64,000 nt of DNA from Prado023 sp963788325 (lineage in GTDB: Bacteria > Actinomycetota > Actinomycetes > S36-B12 > CAIYMF01). Location of the stretch: the NCBI GenBank assembly GCA_963788325.1, contig CAWBGJ010000002.1, positions 1 to 64,000 of the forward strand, given 5' to 3'. The notes beneath the pieces were generated by a model. It searched no databases. It saw nothing but the letters and a program-made list of their open reading frames with translations, and was not told where the DNA came from. This document shows, piece by piece, positions 1 through 9,455 of this stretch (positions are counted from its first letter, which is position 1; the number at the start of each line of letters is the position of its first letter). The translations under genes and the position numbers were made by a program.

Positions 1-675
1 GGCGACCACCTCGTCTGCGGCGGCAAGGTCGGCCGGGGTGGCCAGCGCGCTGGGCAGGGTGTCGAGCACCGCACTGCCCGCCTCGGTGCCGACCTCCACG
101 AGGAACCGGTGCGGATCAGTCAGCTCGGTCAGGGTCAGGTCGGCGCCGTCCCCGGGCCGCGGGCCGGTCTCCATCGAGGCGCAGAAGCAGGTGCCCGCCG
201 GTGTGCCGCAGGTGACCGCCACCAGGAAGGTCCGCGCCCGCCGCCGGCCGTAGTCGGTGTCGCTGGCCGCCCGCTGGAGGAGGACCTGGTCGTGGATGGC
301 CACAGCAGCCAGGTCACACGCACGGATCCCGAGCACGGCGACCGGCTGCTCCGACTCGTCGGGAGCCTGCACCGAGAAGTCCGCGCCTGTGCGGATCCCG
401 GACCAGAGCAGCACGTCGGCGGGGAACAGCACCGGTTTGGCCGCCTGCGGCGTGGCGGCGAACCCGAAGTACGCGTCGCCGCGTGAGGTCGTCCGGTAGT
501 GGCCGGGGCCCTGGTCGTCGCCGATTCCCTGGGGGAGATCCTCGATCCTGGTGATGGGTCCGAGCGTGATCGCCCCGTCGCGCACCGTCGGGCCCAGGAC
601 CCGGTAGCCGCGCGCCGACAGGCCAGCGATCAGCGCCTGCAGCCCGTTGGAATCAAGCACCGCACGATCCGCCAT
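1..675 (-). CDS. 4Fe-4S hydrogenase beta-type subunit (HyhB/sulfhydrogenase beta-like), partial
   Basis: The reverse strand is open from an ATG at 675 to the window edge, giving 225 N-terminal residues; the C-terminus lies outside. A GGAGG ribosome site sits about 8 nt upstream. The sequence has a conserved GPTVRDGAI segment near residue 30, FPADVLLW, RACDL and the cysteine cluster CGTPAGTCFC followed by METGP, typical of the electron-transfer subunit of group 3b [NiFe] hydrogenases and related anaerobic sulfite-reductase A subunits. Such proteins carry Fe-S clusters and pass electrons to a flavin/NAD(P) subunit. In mycobacteria the homologous hyhBGSL operon is under hypoxia control. The downstream genes that would decide hydrogenase versus sulfite reductase are not in the window. 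Confidence 0.75.
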   Translation of the reverse strand, partial: MADRAVLDSNGLQALIAGLSARGYRVLGPTVRDGAITLGPITRIEDLPQGIGDDQGPGHYRTTSRGDAYFGFAATPQAAKPVLFPADVLLWSGIRTGADFSVQAPDESEQPVAVLGIRACDLAAVAIHDQVLLQRAASDTDYGRRRARTFLVAVTCGTPAGTCFCASMETGPRPGDGADLTLTELTDPHRFLVEVGTEAGSAVLDTLPSALATPADLAAADEVVA

Positions 676-726
676 CTGGCACCTCCGAGGCAGCACCGCC
701 AGCCTAGGGCGGCGCCCGGATCGGCC

Positions 727-1509
727 CTAGGGTCCTTCGTCACCCCCCTGGGGCTCGGAGGTCACTTGTGCAGTGGGTCGCGTCCCGGAGCGCACCTGTG
801 CTCGGCGCGGCGGCGCGGTCCAGCCCGACCCCAGCGGCGCCCACAGCAGCAGGGCCGCGGTCAGGGTGGCGGTCGAGCCGAACGCCCAGCCACCCAGGAC
901 GTCGCTGGGCCAGTGCACCCCGAGCACCAACCTGCTCAGCCCGATCACCGGCCCCAGCGCCACCAGGGCCCAGCCAGCCGCACGCTGGGCACCGCTGCCC
1001 CGGGCCCGGCCGAGCTGCAGCAGCACCATCCCGAGCGTCAGGTAGGCGTAGATGCCCGCCGACGAGTGCCCGGACGGGAACGACTTGAGCAGATCGGACT
1101 CGAACGCCTCGGCCCCGGGCGGGCGCTCGCGCCCCACCGAGACCTTGGCCAGCTCGACCACCAGCACGCCCGCGGCGCCGGACAGCGCCACGTAGGCAGC
1201 GGCGGCCCGGTGCCCGGTGTAGGTGAGCAGGAGCGCGGCGACCACGATCAGGATCGTGGAGGTCAGTGGGCTGGTGGCCAGGCCGATCGCATGGGCGAGG
1301 TCGACGGGCCAGCCGAGCGGGTCGGCCCAGTCGCGCGTGAACTGCTCGAGGCGCTGGTCGGCGCTGAGCAGCCACGACCATCCGCTGGCCACGCCCACGG
1401 TCAGCAGCAGCGCGCTGGCGGCCGCGACCGCCAGGCCGATCCACGCCGCCCGCCTGGCCGGATCGCTGCCCGACCCGTCCCCGTTCCCGTGCTGTGCGAC
1501 GTTCGGCAT
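727..1509 (-). CDS. PAP2-family membrane phosphatase
   Basis: A 260-residue integral membrane protein with the three PAP2 phosphatase motifs in order: KVSVGRERP (motif 1), SFPSGHSS (motif 2) and SRLVLGVHWPSD (motif 3), with the two catalytic histidines present. Such enzymes remove phosphate from lipid phosphates such as undecaprenyl pyrophosphate or phosphatidic acid at the outer face of the membrane. Around six hydrophobic segments are visible. It starts 18 nt after the stop of the ABC permease on the same strand, so it is probably the last gene of that operon. The true substrate cannot be read from sequence. Confidence 0.88.
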   Translation of the reverse strand: MPNVAQHGNGDGSGSDPARRAAWIGLAVAAASALLLTVGVASGWSWLLSADQRLEQFTRDWADPLGWPVDLAHAIGLATSPLTSTILIVVAALLLTYTGHRAAAAYVALSGAAGVLVVELAKVSVGRERPPGAEAFESDLLKSFPSGHSSAGIYAYLTLGMVLLQLGRARGSGAQRAAGWALVALGPVIGLSRLVLGVHWPSDVLGGWAFGSTATLTAALLLWAPLGSGWTAPPRRAQVRSGTRPTAQVTSEPQGGDEGP

Positions 1510-1527
1510 CCGTGCACCGTAGCCCGG

Positions 1528-2401
1528 TCAGCTCGTGATGTCCTTGTTCGCCAGCCGCGCCCAGGCGAGGGTCCCGAAGACGACGATGTAGCCCAGGTCG
1601 ACCAGCAGGCCGCTGCGCATCCCCTCCCAGAAGATCGGGTCCCGGAACGCATCGGCGAACGCCGGCCAGCGGGTGACCAGCAGCCACGGGTGCAGCCAGG
1701 CCACCTGCGAGATGCCGGTCAGGATCCACATGGCGCTGGCGACCACCGTCGTGGCGATCATCGCGGCGATCGGCTGCTCGGTGAGCGTGGACAGGAACAG
1801 CCCGATGGCCGCGAGCCCGGCCAGGCCGGCGGCCAGGTAGAGCACCGCGATGGCCAGGCGGACCAGCGCAGCCCCGAGGCTGATCTGGGTGCCTGAGAGC
1901 AGCGTCGTCGGGCCCAGGCCGAGCAGCGCGCCCCCGCACGACGACCCCGGTTCCGGCCACCACCAGGACCCCCAGGATCGAACCGATCACGAGGGCGAGG
2001 TACTTCACGACGAGCAGCCGAGTGCGGCTCACCGGGACGGTGAGCAGGTAGCGCAGGGTGCCCTGGTTGGCCTCACCGGCGATCGCGTCACCTGACAGCA
2101 TGGCCACGGCCAGCGGCAGGAACAGCGCCATCTCGATCGACATGGCAGCCAGCGCGACGAAGACCCCGTTGTTGGTCGCGGCGGACAGCAGGCCCATCCC
2201 GCCGCCGTCGGAGTCCCGCCCCTGCGCGCGCAGGGCCACGGCCAGCAGCACCGGCACGCTGGCCAGCACGAGCAGTCCCGCCTGGTTGCGGCGTCGGCCC
2301 AGGATCAGGCGCAGCTCGGAGCGCAGCAGCCGCCTCGAGGCCGCCAGGGTCCCGGACCCGCCCGAGCGCGCCGGCGCGATGTTGGGCTCAGCCGCTGACA
2401 T
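1528..2401 (-). CDS. ABC-2 type transporter permease, frameshifted as sequenced
   Basis: About 290 residues when two frames are joined. The N-terminal part from 2401 has a first membrane segment, a SGDAIAGEANQGTLRYLL segment and the arginine-rich VSRTRLLVVKY motif usual for ABC-2 permeases; the C-terminal part (from about 1845) has further membrane helices and ends in ANKDITS. The frames meet in the run CGGGGGCGC near 1925-1935, where one extra base explains the break. The ATG lies inside the last codons of the upstream ATPase (14-nt overlap), so the two are translationally coupled and form one exporter. Substrate unknown. Confidence 0.75.
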
Positions 2402-3360
2402 CGAAGCCCTCCCCGGTCAGGGCGACGAACAGGTCCTCCAGGCTCGGGGAGGCCACCGTGAAGCCGCGCACGCCCACCCCGGCAGCGACCAGGGCTGCGA
2501 CCACCTGCTCGGGCTCCAGCTCGTTGGGGGCGGCACGCACGCCGGTCGCGGTGCCGGTGATGGCGGTCAGGCCGAGCCCGGCAAGGACCTCGGCGGCCAG
2601 CTCAGGCGCCGAGGTGGTCACGTCCACCACGGCCTGGGAGCCAGCCGCGCGCACCTCGGTGACCGTCCCCTGCGCGACCAGCCGGCCCTCGCGCATCACG
2701 CCCGACGTGCGTGCACATCTGCTCCGACCTCGGAGAGCAGGTGGCTGGAGACCAGCACGGTGGCGCCCTCCTGGGCGAGGCCGGCCACCAGGTGGCGCAC
2801 CTCGCGGGTGCCCTGGGGATCGAGTCCGTTGGTCGGCTCATCGAGGATCAGCAGGTCGCGCGGGGCGAGCAGGGCGGCGGCGATCGCCAGACGCTGGCGC
2901 ATGCCCAGCGAGTAGGCGCGGTAGCGCTTGGTGGCCGCGGCGAGCAGGCCCGACCCGATCCAGCGCCTCGTCGATGCGCCGGGCCGCGGTGCGGGCCTGC
3001 GCCAGGCGGTCGGCCGCGTCCAGGCGGGCCAGGTTGGCCCGACCCGACAGGTAGGGGTGGAACGCCGGCCCCTCGACGAGCGAGCCGACCCGCGGCAGCA
3101 CTGCGATCGCCGCCTGCCGGCATCGGCGCGCCGAGCAGCGTGACCGCACCCGCGCTCGGGTGGACCAGGCCCAGCAGCATCCGGATCGTGGTGGTCTTGC
3201 CCGAGCCGTTCGGCCCGAGGAAGCCGTACACGGCACCGGTCGGGACCGCCAGGTCGATGGCATCGACCACGGTCTGGGTGCCGAACCTCTTGGTCAGGCC
3301 CGTGGTTGCGACAGCCGTCGCGGAGGCGGGCGCGGGCGGCGCTGCTGGCTGGGCTGTCAT
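2388..3360 (-). CDS. ABC transporter ATP-binding protein, several frameshifts
   Basis: The N-terminus reads LTKRFGTQTVVDAI and then the Walker A GPNGSGKTT; later frames give a YSLGMRQRLAIA signature, Walker B LLILDEPTNGLDP and a SSHLLSEVEQMCTHV switch region, ending SPSLEDLFVALTGEG. This is the DrrA/CcmA-type ATPase of an ABC-2 exporter, about 320 residues. Four breaks (near 3120, 2945, 2733 and 2715) are each repaired by deleting one G before a C, so the gene is probably intact in the cell. It overlaps the permease by 14 nt. Start chosen at the ATG at 3360, before the conserved beta strand. Confidence 0.75.
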
Positions 3361-3467
3361 AGGGAGCCAAGGCTACGCCGGTGCAGCCGAGCTGGCGCCC
3401 CATCGCCGGACGCCGGGCGCCGCACCACCACACGGCCGGGTCATCGCACGCCGCATACGATCCCGTC

Positions 3468-4493
3468 ATGACATGGGTGACGCGGATCCTTGCTGGGCTG
3501 GGCATGGTGCTCGTCGCCTGGGTGCTGGTCACGGCACTGCCGGCCGTCGTGCACGGTCACCCGGCCTACGCGATCCTGCTCGGCCTCACTGTCCTGGGCT
3601 GCGCCTGGGCGCTGTGGCTGCATCGGAGCCGACGTCCGGGGCTGCACGGCTGGCGGCGGGTCGGGTCGATCGCCCTGACCCTCGGAGCCGTCGGCTGGCT
3701 GGTGCTCATGGCCTGGCTCCGGCCGTTCGTCGCCCAGGAGCCGGCGTTGGCCGCGATGACCTCCGATGCCCGGGTGACCGTGACCGAGTCGGCCACGAGG
3801 ATCGTCCTCGAGCCGGTGGGCGAGATCTCCCCGACGTCGGTGTTCTTCCAGCCGGGGGCCCTGGTCGAGGCACGTGCGTACGCAGCGGTCCTGCGTCCGA
3901 TCGCCGAGGCGGGCTCCCGTGTGGTGGTGATCAAGCAGCCACTGGGGATCGCCTTCCTCTCCCTCGGAGCATTCGACAGCGTGCAGGACACCTACCCGGA
4001 GGTCACCGGATGGGTCCTCGGCGGGCACAGCCTCGGCGGCACCGTGGCCGCAATCCAGGCCGACGACCACGACCAGGACCCGGACGCACCGGTGCGGGGC
4101 CGCTGTTCGCACGCCTCCTACCCGGCAAGTGACCTCAGCGACTCCCTGAGCGCCGAGGTGCTCAGCATCTCGGGCACGCGTGACGGCCTGGCCACGCCCG
4201 CCGACATCGAGGACTCCCGGGCGAACCTGCCCGCCGACGCGCGCTTCGAGGCCATCGACGGGGCCATCCACTCGTTCTTCGGCGACTACGGGCTCCAGCC
4301 CGGCGACGGCCAGCCGACGATCAGTCGCGACGAGGCGCGCGCGCGGATCTCGCAGGCCAGCGCGGACTTCGTCGAACTGGTGGCCGCGGAAGGCCTGATC
4401 GGCCCCGCGCCGGCCCGGGCGACGTCGGACCGTCCAGAAGCAGCCTCGGTCAGGAGGCCTCAGCCAGAGCGGCGCTCAGTGCGTCCGTGTTGA
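3468..4493 (+). CDS. Membrane-anchored alpha/beta hydrolase
   Basis: A 341-residue protein starting at ATG 3468; the open frame extends upstream but without membrane-like or conserved sequence. Three hydrophobic segments occupy about residues 8-26, 33-50 and 66-84, followed by an alpha/beta hydrolase domain with the nucleophile elbow GGHSLGG (Ser188) and a late histidine in AIHSFFGDYG. The domain resembles the family of small predicted carboxylesterases/lipases of unknown substrate. It is divergent from the ABC exporter and its last 44 nt overlap the 3' end of the convergent LolA-like gene. It lacks any match to MenH context, so I do not assign a menaquinone role. Confidence 0.75.
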   Translation: MTWVTRILAGLGMVLVAWVLVTALPAVVHGHPAYAILLGLTVLGCAWALWLHRSRRPGLHGWRRVGSIALTLGAVGWLVLMAWLRPFVAQEPALAAMTSDARVTVTESATRIVLEPVGEISPTSVFFQPGALVEARAYAAVLRPIAEAGSRVVVIKQPLGIAFLSLGAFDSVQDTYPEVTGWVLGGHSLGGTVAAIQADDHDQDPDAPVRGRCSHASYPASDLSDSLSAEVLSISGTRDGLATPADIEDSRANLPADARFEAIDGAIHSFFGDYGLQPGDGQPTISRDEARARISQASADFVELVAAEGLIGPAPARATSDRPEAASVRRPQPERRSVRPC

Positions 4494-5619
4494 CCGCCCC
4501 GATCGCGAGCCGGCCGTCGTCGGTGAGGATCGCGGAGAACAGCGTCCCGGCCAGCACCCGGCCGGTGCCCCACGTGCCCGACGTCGCGGGCAGTGCCTCG
4601 ATCAGGGACAGAGCCGTGGCAGCACCGTCGGCGCTGCTCGGGCCGCGGGGGCGATCCGATTCCGCGCGGCTGCCCTGCTCGGCCAGGTCGGCCAGGCCCT
4701 CGGCGGGCAGGTCAGCGATCACGACCGTGCTCCAGCCCTCGCCGACCACGGTGGGTAGCTCGCCGGACGGACCGTCAGCTGCGGACTCCTTGCCCGCGGC
4801 CCACCCTTCGAGGTCGGGCGCCGGGTGCTCGGTGACGGTGGCCCCGGGCGGGGGCGTGAAGTCGAACAGGGCCGGGTCAGGTGTGGCGAAGTCCACGGAC
4901 GTGAAGCCCACCTCGAAGGCGGGGTCCGGCGTGGTGGTGGAGTAGATGCGCACCCGCAGCGGGGCCGAGGTCTGCGCGTCCATCGACAGACTGACCCGGG
5001 CGACCAGGGTCTGGTCGTCGCGGGGGGTCAGGACCAACTCGTAGGAGTCCCGGCCGGCGACGGTGCCCACCCCGCTGGTGGTCACCTCGGTGGTCGGGTC
5101 CAGGGCCTCGAGGGCCATCGCGGCGGCTTCCTGCGGCGTGCTCGGCAGGTCGCTGGGCAACTCAGAGGACTTCTCCTGGGATGCGGGCAGGTCGTCGGGG
5201 TCGGGGAGCAGGTAGGAGTCGGCCGTCGCGTCCGCACTGGACCACACCCAGACCTGCTCGCCGTTGCGGATGACTGTCTGCTCGGAGGACGGCCCCAGCA
5301 GGGCCAGGCGCTGGCGGGTCGGTCCATCGGTCCAGACCCGCAGGGTGTTCTCGCCCATGGCCAGCCCCGCGGTGCTGCCCGAGGCCATCATCCCCATCGG
5401 CAGGTCGGGCAGGCCGAGCTCGGCGCGAGTGGTGACGGTGCCCGAGAGCGCCTCGGTACTGGGAGCCTGCAGCGCCACGAGCAGTTCCTCGGCGGTCCGC
5501 GGTTCGAGGCCGGAGTCAGCAGAGGCGGGCAGGCTCACCAGGGATCCGGCCAGGATCGCGGCGCCCGCTGCGGCGGGTACCGCCCAACGAAGTCGAGGAT
5601 GCCGGTCGAAGAGGCTCAT
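4450..5619 (-). CDS. LolA/RseB-like secreted protein
   Basis: From the ATG at 5619 it gives 389 residues: a basic start, a hydrophobic segment AAGAAILAGSLVSLPASA that looks like a signal peptide (cleavage after ASADS), then a LolA/MucB-type fold with repeats of beta-strand segments and a DFTPPPGATV motif typical of actinobacterial 'outer membrane lipoprotein carrier'-like proteins. In Gram-positives these are exported proteins of unclear role, commonly next to an ABC exporter; here such an exporter lies at 1528-3360, separated only by the hydrolase. An upstream GTG at 5670 would add 17 residues but hides the signal peptide start. Confidence 0.7.
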   Translation of the reverse strand: MSLFDRHPRLRWAVPAAAGAAILAGSLVSLPASADSGLEPRTAEELLVALQAPSTEALSGTVTTRAELGLPDLPMGMMASGSTAGLAMGENTLRVWTDGPTRQRLALLGPSSEQTVIRNGEQVWVWSSADATADSYLLPDPDDLPASQEKSSELPSDLPSTPQEAAAMALEALDPTTEVTTSGVGTVAGRDSYELVLTPRDDQTLVARVSLSMDAQTSAPLRVRIYSTTTPDPAFEVGFTSVDFATPDPALFDFTPPPGATVTEHPAPDLEGWAAGKESAADGPSGELPTVVGEGWSTVVIADLPAEGLADLAEQGSRAESDRPRGPSSADGAATALSLIEALPATSGTWGTGRVLAGTLFSAILTDDGRLAIGAVNTDALSAALAEAS

Positions 5620-5679
5620 GTGTCCATCATGCGCCTGTTCTGCGATCCCGTCCTCTCGCGGGTTGCCCACGAGCTGGCG

Positions 5680-6542
5680 CTAGGCCCCCAGCTCGTGGGC
5701 GAGGTCGGCCAGCTCGGCGCCGCCGGCCATCGTCGCGAGCGAGCTCGTCGAGGTCGACATCGTCCGCTTCTTGTAGCCAGCGACGGCTCTTGCCGCGGCT
5801 TGAGCAGCACGAAGTCGGTCGCCGACCAGGTAGGCGTGGTGCGGGTTGTGCGTGATGAAGCACGACGCCGAGCCCGCGCGTCGCGCGGCCGCGGCGATGT
5901 ACTTCAGCACGACGCCGGACTGCTTGACGCCGAGCGCGGCGGTCGGCTCGTCGAGGATCAGCACCCGGGCGCCGAAGTAGACGGCCCGGGCGATCGCGAC
6001 GCACTGGCGCTGGCCGCCGGACAGCGTGCCGATCGGCTGGTCGATGTCGCGCGACGTCGATGCCCATCTTGCGGCAGCTCGTCGTCGGCGATCTCCCGTC
6101 ATGTCGCTGATCTCCAGCGCGACGCAGCGGGCCCCAGCCCTTGGTCAGCTCCGAGCCGAGGAAGAAGTTGCGCCACACCGCCATCAGCGGGACCACCGCG
6201 AGGTCCTGGTAGACCGTGGCGATGCCGTGCGTCGCAGCGCCTCGCGGGGCGAGCCGAACGTGCGCTCGGCTCGCCGTCGACCAGCAGCGCGCCCTCGTTG
6301 TGCGGGTGCAGCCCGGCGATGATCTTGATCAGGGTCGACTTGCCGGCGCCGTTGTCGCCGAGCACGCAGGTGACCTCGCCGGCGTTGACGTCCAGGTGAT
6401 GCCCGTTGAGGGCGACGACGCTGCCGTAGGTCTTGCCGACGTCTCGAGCGCAGGTACTGCTCGGCGCACTGGGCGCCCTCGGCCGCCGCGCGTCGTGCAC
6501 CTCGGCCGAGATCTCGTCGGCTGGCGGGGTCTGCTCGCTCAT
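5680..6542 (-). CDS. Sugar ABC transporter ATPase (FrcA-like), frameshifted
   Basis: A single-domain ABC ATPase of about 286 residues when frames are joined. Visible in order: VGKTYGSVVALNGHHLDV, Walker A LGDNGAGKSTL, a TLSGGQRQCVAIARA signature, Walker B VLILDEPTAALG, the switch ITHNPHHAYLVGD and the C-terminal GYKK...MAGGAELADLAHELG. One ATPase domain rather than the fused pair of RbsA points to the FrcBCA type of monosaccharide importer. The start ATG at 6542 is preceded by GAGGAGG and overlaps the permease stop (ATGA). Several one-base shifts interrupt it (around 5790-5830, 6100-6120 and 6225-6270). Confidence 0.78.
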
Positions 6543-7613
6543 CGCTTGCCTCCTCGCGGCTCGATTCCGGACCCAGATGTTGACCATCACGGCGAGCAGC
6601 AGCATCACGCCGAGGAAGGCGAACCAGTTGGGGTCCCACCCGGCGTAGACGATGCCCAGGCTGGTCATGCCGAAGATGAACGCGCCGATCGCGGCGCCGA
6701 TCGCGGTGCCGTAGCCACCGGTCAGCAGCGCAGCCGCCGACGACCGCGGCGATGATGTAGAGGAACTCGTTGCCGATGCCCTGGCCGGCCTGACCGAGGT
6801 CGAACTCGAACAGCGTGATGATGCCGACCAGCGCCGCGGCCAGCGAGACGCGCCATGAACAGGCCGATCTTGGTGCGCCGGACCGGCACGCCGGTCGCGC
6901 GCGGCGTTCTGGTCGCCGCCGACGGCGAAGATCCAGTTGCCCATGCGCGTGCGTTGCAGCACCCAGGTGCCCACGACGATCGCCAGCGAGCCACCAGCCG
7001 CACCGCGACGCGTGAACGGCCACGCCGTGTCCAGCCGGGAGCCGAACACCCACTGGGCCAGCGCGAAGCCGTCGGCCTCGTCGATACCGCCCGACCCGCG
7101 ACCTGGCCGGTGATGGCCTTGGTGACCCCGGAGTTCAGGCCCATGAGGACGAACATCGTGCCCAGGGTGACGATGAAGCTGGGCAGCCGGGTCCATCACC
7201 ATGTAGCCGTTGATGAAGCCGATCAGCGACCGCGAAGACGATGACGCACAGCAGCGCCAGCCAGACGTTCAGTCCGCACCTCGGAGACCAGGATGCCCAG
7301 CAGCAGCCCGGTCGAGCCGGTCATGACGCCGGCGGACAGGTCGAACTCACCGCCGATCATGAGCAGGGCGACCGCGCACGGCCATGATCCCGTAGGAGGC
7401 CGACACCCCCATCCAGGACGCCACCCCGCTCGGGGAGTGGAACGTGCCCGTCGAGTCGGCCAGCGAGAAGAAGATGAAGACCACGATCGCTGCGATCGCG
7501 GCGCCCACCGAGGGCCTGATCAGCAGCTTGCGCCACAGCGGCTCCCGGCGCAGCCGCTCATCGGTCGCGGCCGATGCCCCGCCCGCCGTCGGTGCGGTGG
7601 TCGAGGTGCTCAC
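6539..7613 (-). CDS. Sugar ABC transporter permease (FrcC/RbsC-like), frameshifted
   Basis: About 358 residues from the GTG at 7613, which overlaps the lipoprotein stop (GTGA). The N-terminus MSTSTTAPT leads to a first helix AAIAAIVVFIFFSLAD; later fragments show LNSGVTKAITGQV, RRGAAGGSLAIVVGTWVLQ, RMGNWIFAVGGDQNAAR and LLTGGYGTAIGAAIGAFIFG, all hallmarks of BPD_transp_2 (RbsC/FrcC) permeases that move a sugar across the membrane. At least four one-base shifts break the frame between about 6720 and 7385. The stop is inferred from the TGA that overlaps the ATPase start. Confidence 0.75.
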
Positions 7614-8622
7614 CGGGTGCCCTCCTCTGCCAGGGCCGCAATCGCCTCGACGTTGTCCTTGGTGACCAGGGCCGGACCGGTGGCCACCAGCTCGACCGGC
7701 ACCCACCTCGTTGCGGTTGCGCACCGCGAGCTCGAGGAAGACGACCGGGAGGTAGCCCTGCAGGTAGGGCTGCTGGTCGACGGCGAAGAGGATGTCCCCC
7801 GCGGAGATGGCGTCGAGCACGTCAGGGGACAGGTCGAAGGTGGCCAGGATCTTCTCGCGCGAGGTGACCTCCTTGCGGGCGGCGCTGGCGATGTCGGGAT
7901 CCAGGGTCAGCACGGCGTCGGGGGACTGGGCGTCGATGGCGGCCCCGATCTCGCGCGCGGTCGACGCGGGGTCGGCCGCGCCGCTGACCTGCACCTTGAT
8001 CAGCTCACCGCCCAGGCCCTCGGCCGCCCCGGCGCAGCGTTCCTGCAGGCCCGTGTTGTTCTCCTCGTGGATGATGCACAGAACCTTCGAGGCGCCGGCT
8101 TCGGCTAGCGCCGCACCGGCGGCCACGCCCGCGCTGCTCTCCGTCTGGCCGACGTGCGTGATGACCCCTTCACGCTCATCGAGCAGCTCCGAGCCGGAGT
8201 TGAGCGTGATCACCGGGTATGCCGGAGGCCGCCGCGCGGTCGCAGCGCGCCGCTGATGGCGCCCGGGTCAGGGGCGGAGAGACCGCAAGCGCGTCGGCGC
8301 CCTGGTTGATCGCGGCGTTGATCATGTCGGACTGCAGCTTCAGGTCACCCTCGCTGCCCTGGTAGTCCAGGGTGACGTCGGGCAGCGTGGCGGCCGCGTC
8401 CTCGGCCCCGCGGCGGACGGTGGACCAGAAGCCCCCGGCATCCCCATGGGTGATCACCGCGATCCGCATCGGGCCGGTGTGCGGGGCGTCGCTGGCGTTG
8501 GTCTGGGCAGTGGAGCTGGTCTGGTCGACGGTGCACGCCGAGGCCAACGGCACCAACAGGAGTGCTGCGGCCAGGGCTAGGGGGGCTCGCCGCAGCGACA
8601 GCGGCGCGCGGAACGAGCGCAT
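7610..8622 (-). CDS. Sugar-binding lipoprotein of ABC importer, frameshifted
   Basis: From the ATG at 8622 (GGAAGG upstream) the product begins with a signal peptide ending in a lipobox LASAC, so it should be lipid-anchored. The body is a periplasmic-binding protein type 1 domain: IAVITHGDAGGFWSTVRRG, SDMINAAINQGADALAVS, LNSGSE, HVGQTESSAGVAAG, ILFAVDQQPYLQGYLP. This matches the ribose/fructose/inositol group of sugar-binding proteins; ligand not predictable. Breaks lie near 8225-8260 and 7700 (an extra G after GAGGTG); after repair it ends at TGA 7610-7612, overlapping the permease start. It heads the order lipoprotein-permease-ATPase. Confidence 0.8.
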
Positions 8623-8722
8623 CGGTGGCCTTCCGGTCGGGACGGTGCTCACTGTGGCAGAACGTGCCTCAGGCTGCCTGCTCGAGCGCCCCCGACGCGC
8701 GGGTGGGATGCGGAGTGGACTC

Positions 8723-9380
8723 CTACAGGTGACCGTGCTCCCGTTCGGCCTCGAGTCGTGCTGCGTAGGCCGCCACCTGGGTGCGCCGCTCCATGCCGAG
8801 CTTGGCCAGCAACGATCGACACGTAGTTCTTCACCGTCTTCTCGGCCAGGTGCATCGCGTCGCCGATCTGGCGGTTGGTCAGCCCTCGCCGATGAGGTCG
8901 AGGATCCCGCGCTCCTGCTCGGTGAGTGCGTCGACCTTGGCGTCGGACTTGGCACGCTGGCGCAGCCGATCGCAGCACCCGCGGGTGGCCCGTGGGTCGA
9001 GCAGCGACTGCGTCCGGCCGCCACCGAGCGGACGGCCGTCGACCAGGTCGTTGCCCCGGATCTGCTTGAGCACGTAGCCCGAGGCGCCGGCCATGATCGC
9101 GTCGAACAGCGCCTCGTCGTCGGCGAACGAGGTGAGCATCAGGCACGCGATGCTCGGGCAGCTTCGAGCGGATGTCGCGGCACACCTCGATGCCGTTGCC
9201 GTCGGGCAGGCGCACGTCGAGCACGGCGACGTCCGGGCGCGAGGCGGGGATGCGGTGCAGGGCGTCGGTCGGCCGAGCCGGCCTCACCCACCACCTCGAT
9301 GTCGTCCTCAGGTCGAGCAGGTCCGCGACGCCGCGGCGCACCACCTCGTGGTCGTCGAGAAGGAACACCCGGATAGTCAT
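8723..9380 (-). CDS. DosR/DevR-like response regulator, frameshifted
   Basis: About 218 residues after frame repair, the same length as DosR of Mycobacterium. The receiver starts VFLLDDHEVVRRGVADLLD with the acidic pair, then PDVAVLDVRLPDGNGIEVCRD containing the phospho-acceptor Asp, and LTSFADDEALFDAIMAGASGY with Lys shortly after. The LuxR-type HTH shows LTNRQIGDAMHLAEKTVKNYVS and the DosR hallmark LLAKLGMERRTQ. DosR proteins switch on dormancy and anaerobic genes when phosphorylated by heme kinases DosS/DosT; no kinase is visible here. One-base shifts fall at several points (about 8810-9310). It lies 100 nt upstream of the sugar importer and is divergent from hemA. Confidence 0.85.
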
Positions 9381-9440
9381 GGCGCAAGTGTGCCCCATGG
9401 GTGCCCGCACCGGCACGGATCGGTCCGTGGTATACCCGCT

Positions 9441-9455
9441 GTCCACTATGTGGAC
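9441..9455. promoter_or_regulatory. Palindrome in the dosR-hemA divergent region
   Basis: GTCCAC-TAT-GTGGAC, perfect 6-bp arms around 3 nt, 61 nt upstream of the DosR-like start and about 250 nt upstream of hemA. It is the clearest operator candidate in the 324-nt gap 9381-9704. The same gap also has an 8-bp palindrome GGTATACC at 9429-9436 and a GGCCT/AGGCC pair at 9520-9536. None matches a Rex (TGTGAA..TTCACA) or DosR consensus. Apart from these I see nothing in the gap. Confidence 0.35.

Noticed and set aside
499..1896. Long plus-strand open frame (465 codons) and a 553-codon minus frame at 740-2401
   Set aside because: Shadows of the PAP2 and ABC permease genes; compositions are Arg/Pro/Gly-rich with no conserved motifs, except the N-terminal part of the minus frame, which is the true permease start.
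3468..4493. Alpha/beta hydrolase as MenH
   Set aside because: Has N-terminal membrane segments and lies far from the men genes; no MenH-specific motif visible.
9429..9436. GGTATACC palindrome as a Rex operator
   Set aside because: Lacks the TGTGAA/TTCACA arms of Rex sites.
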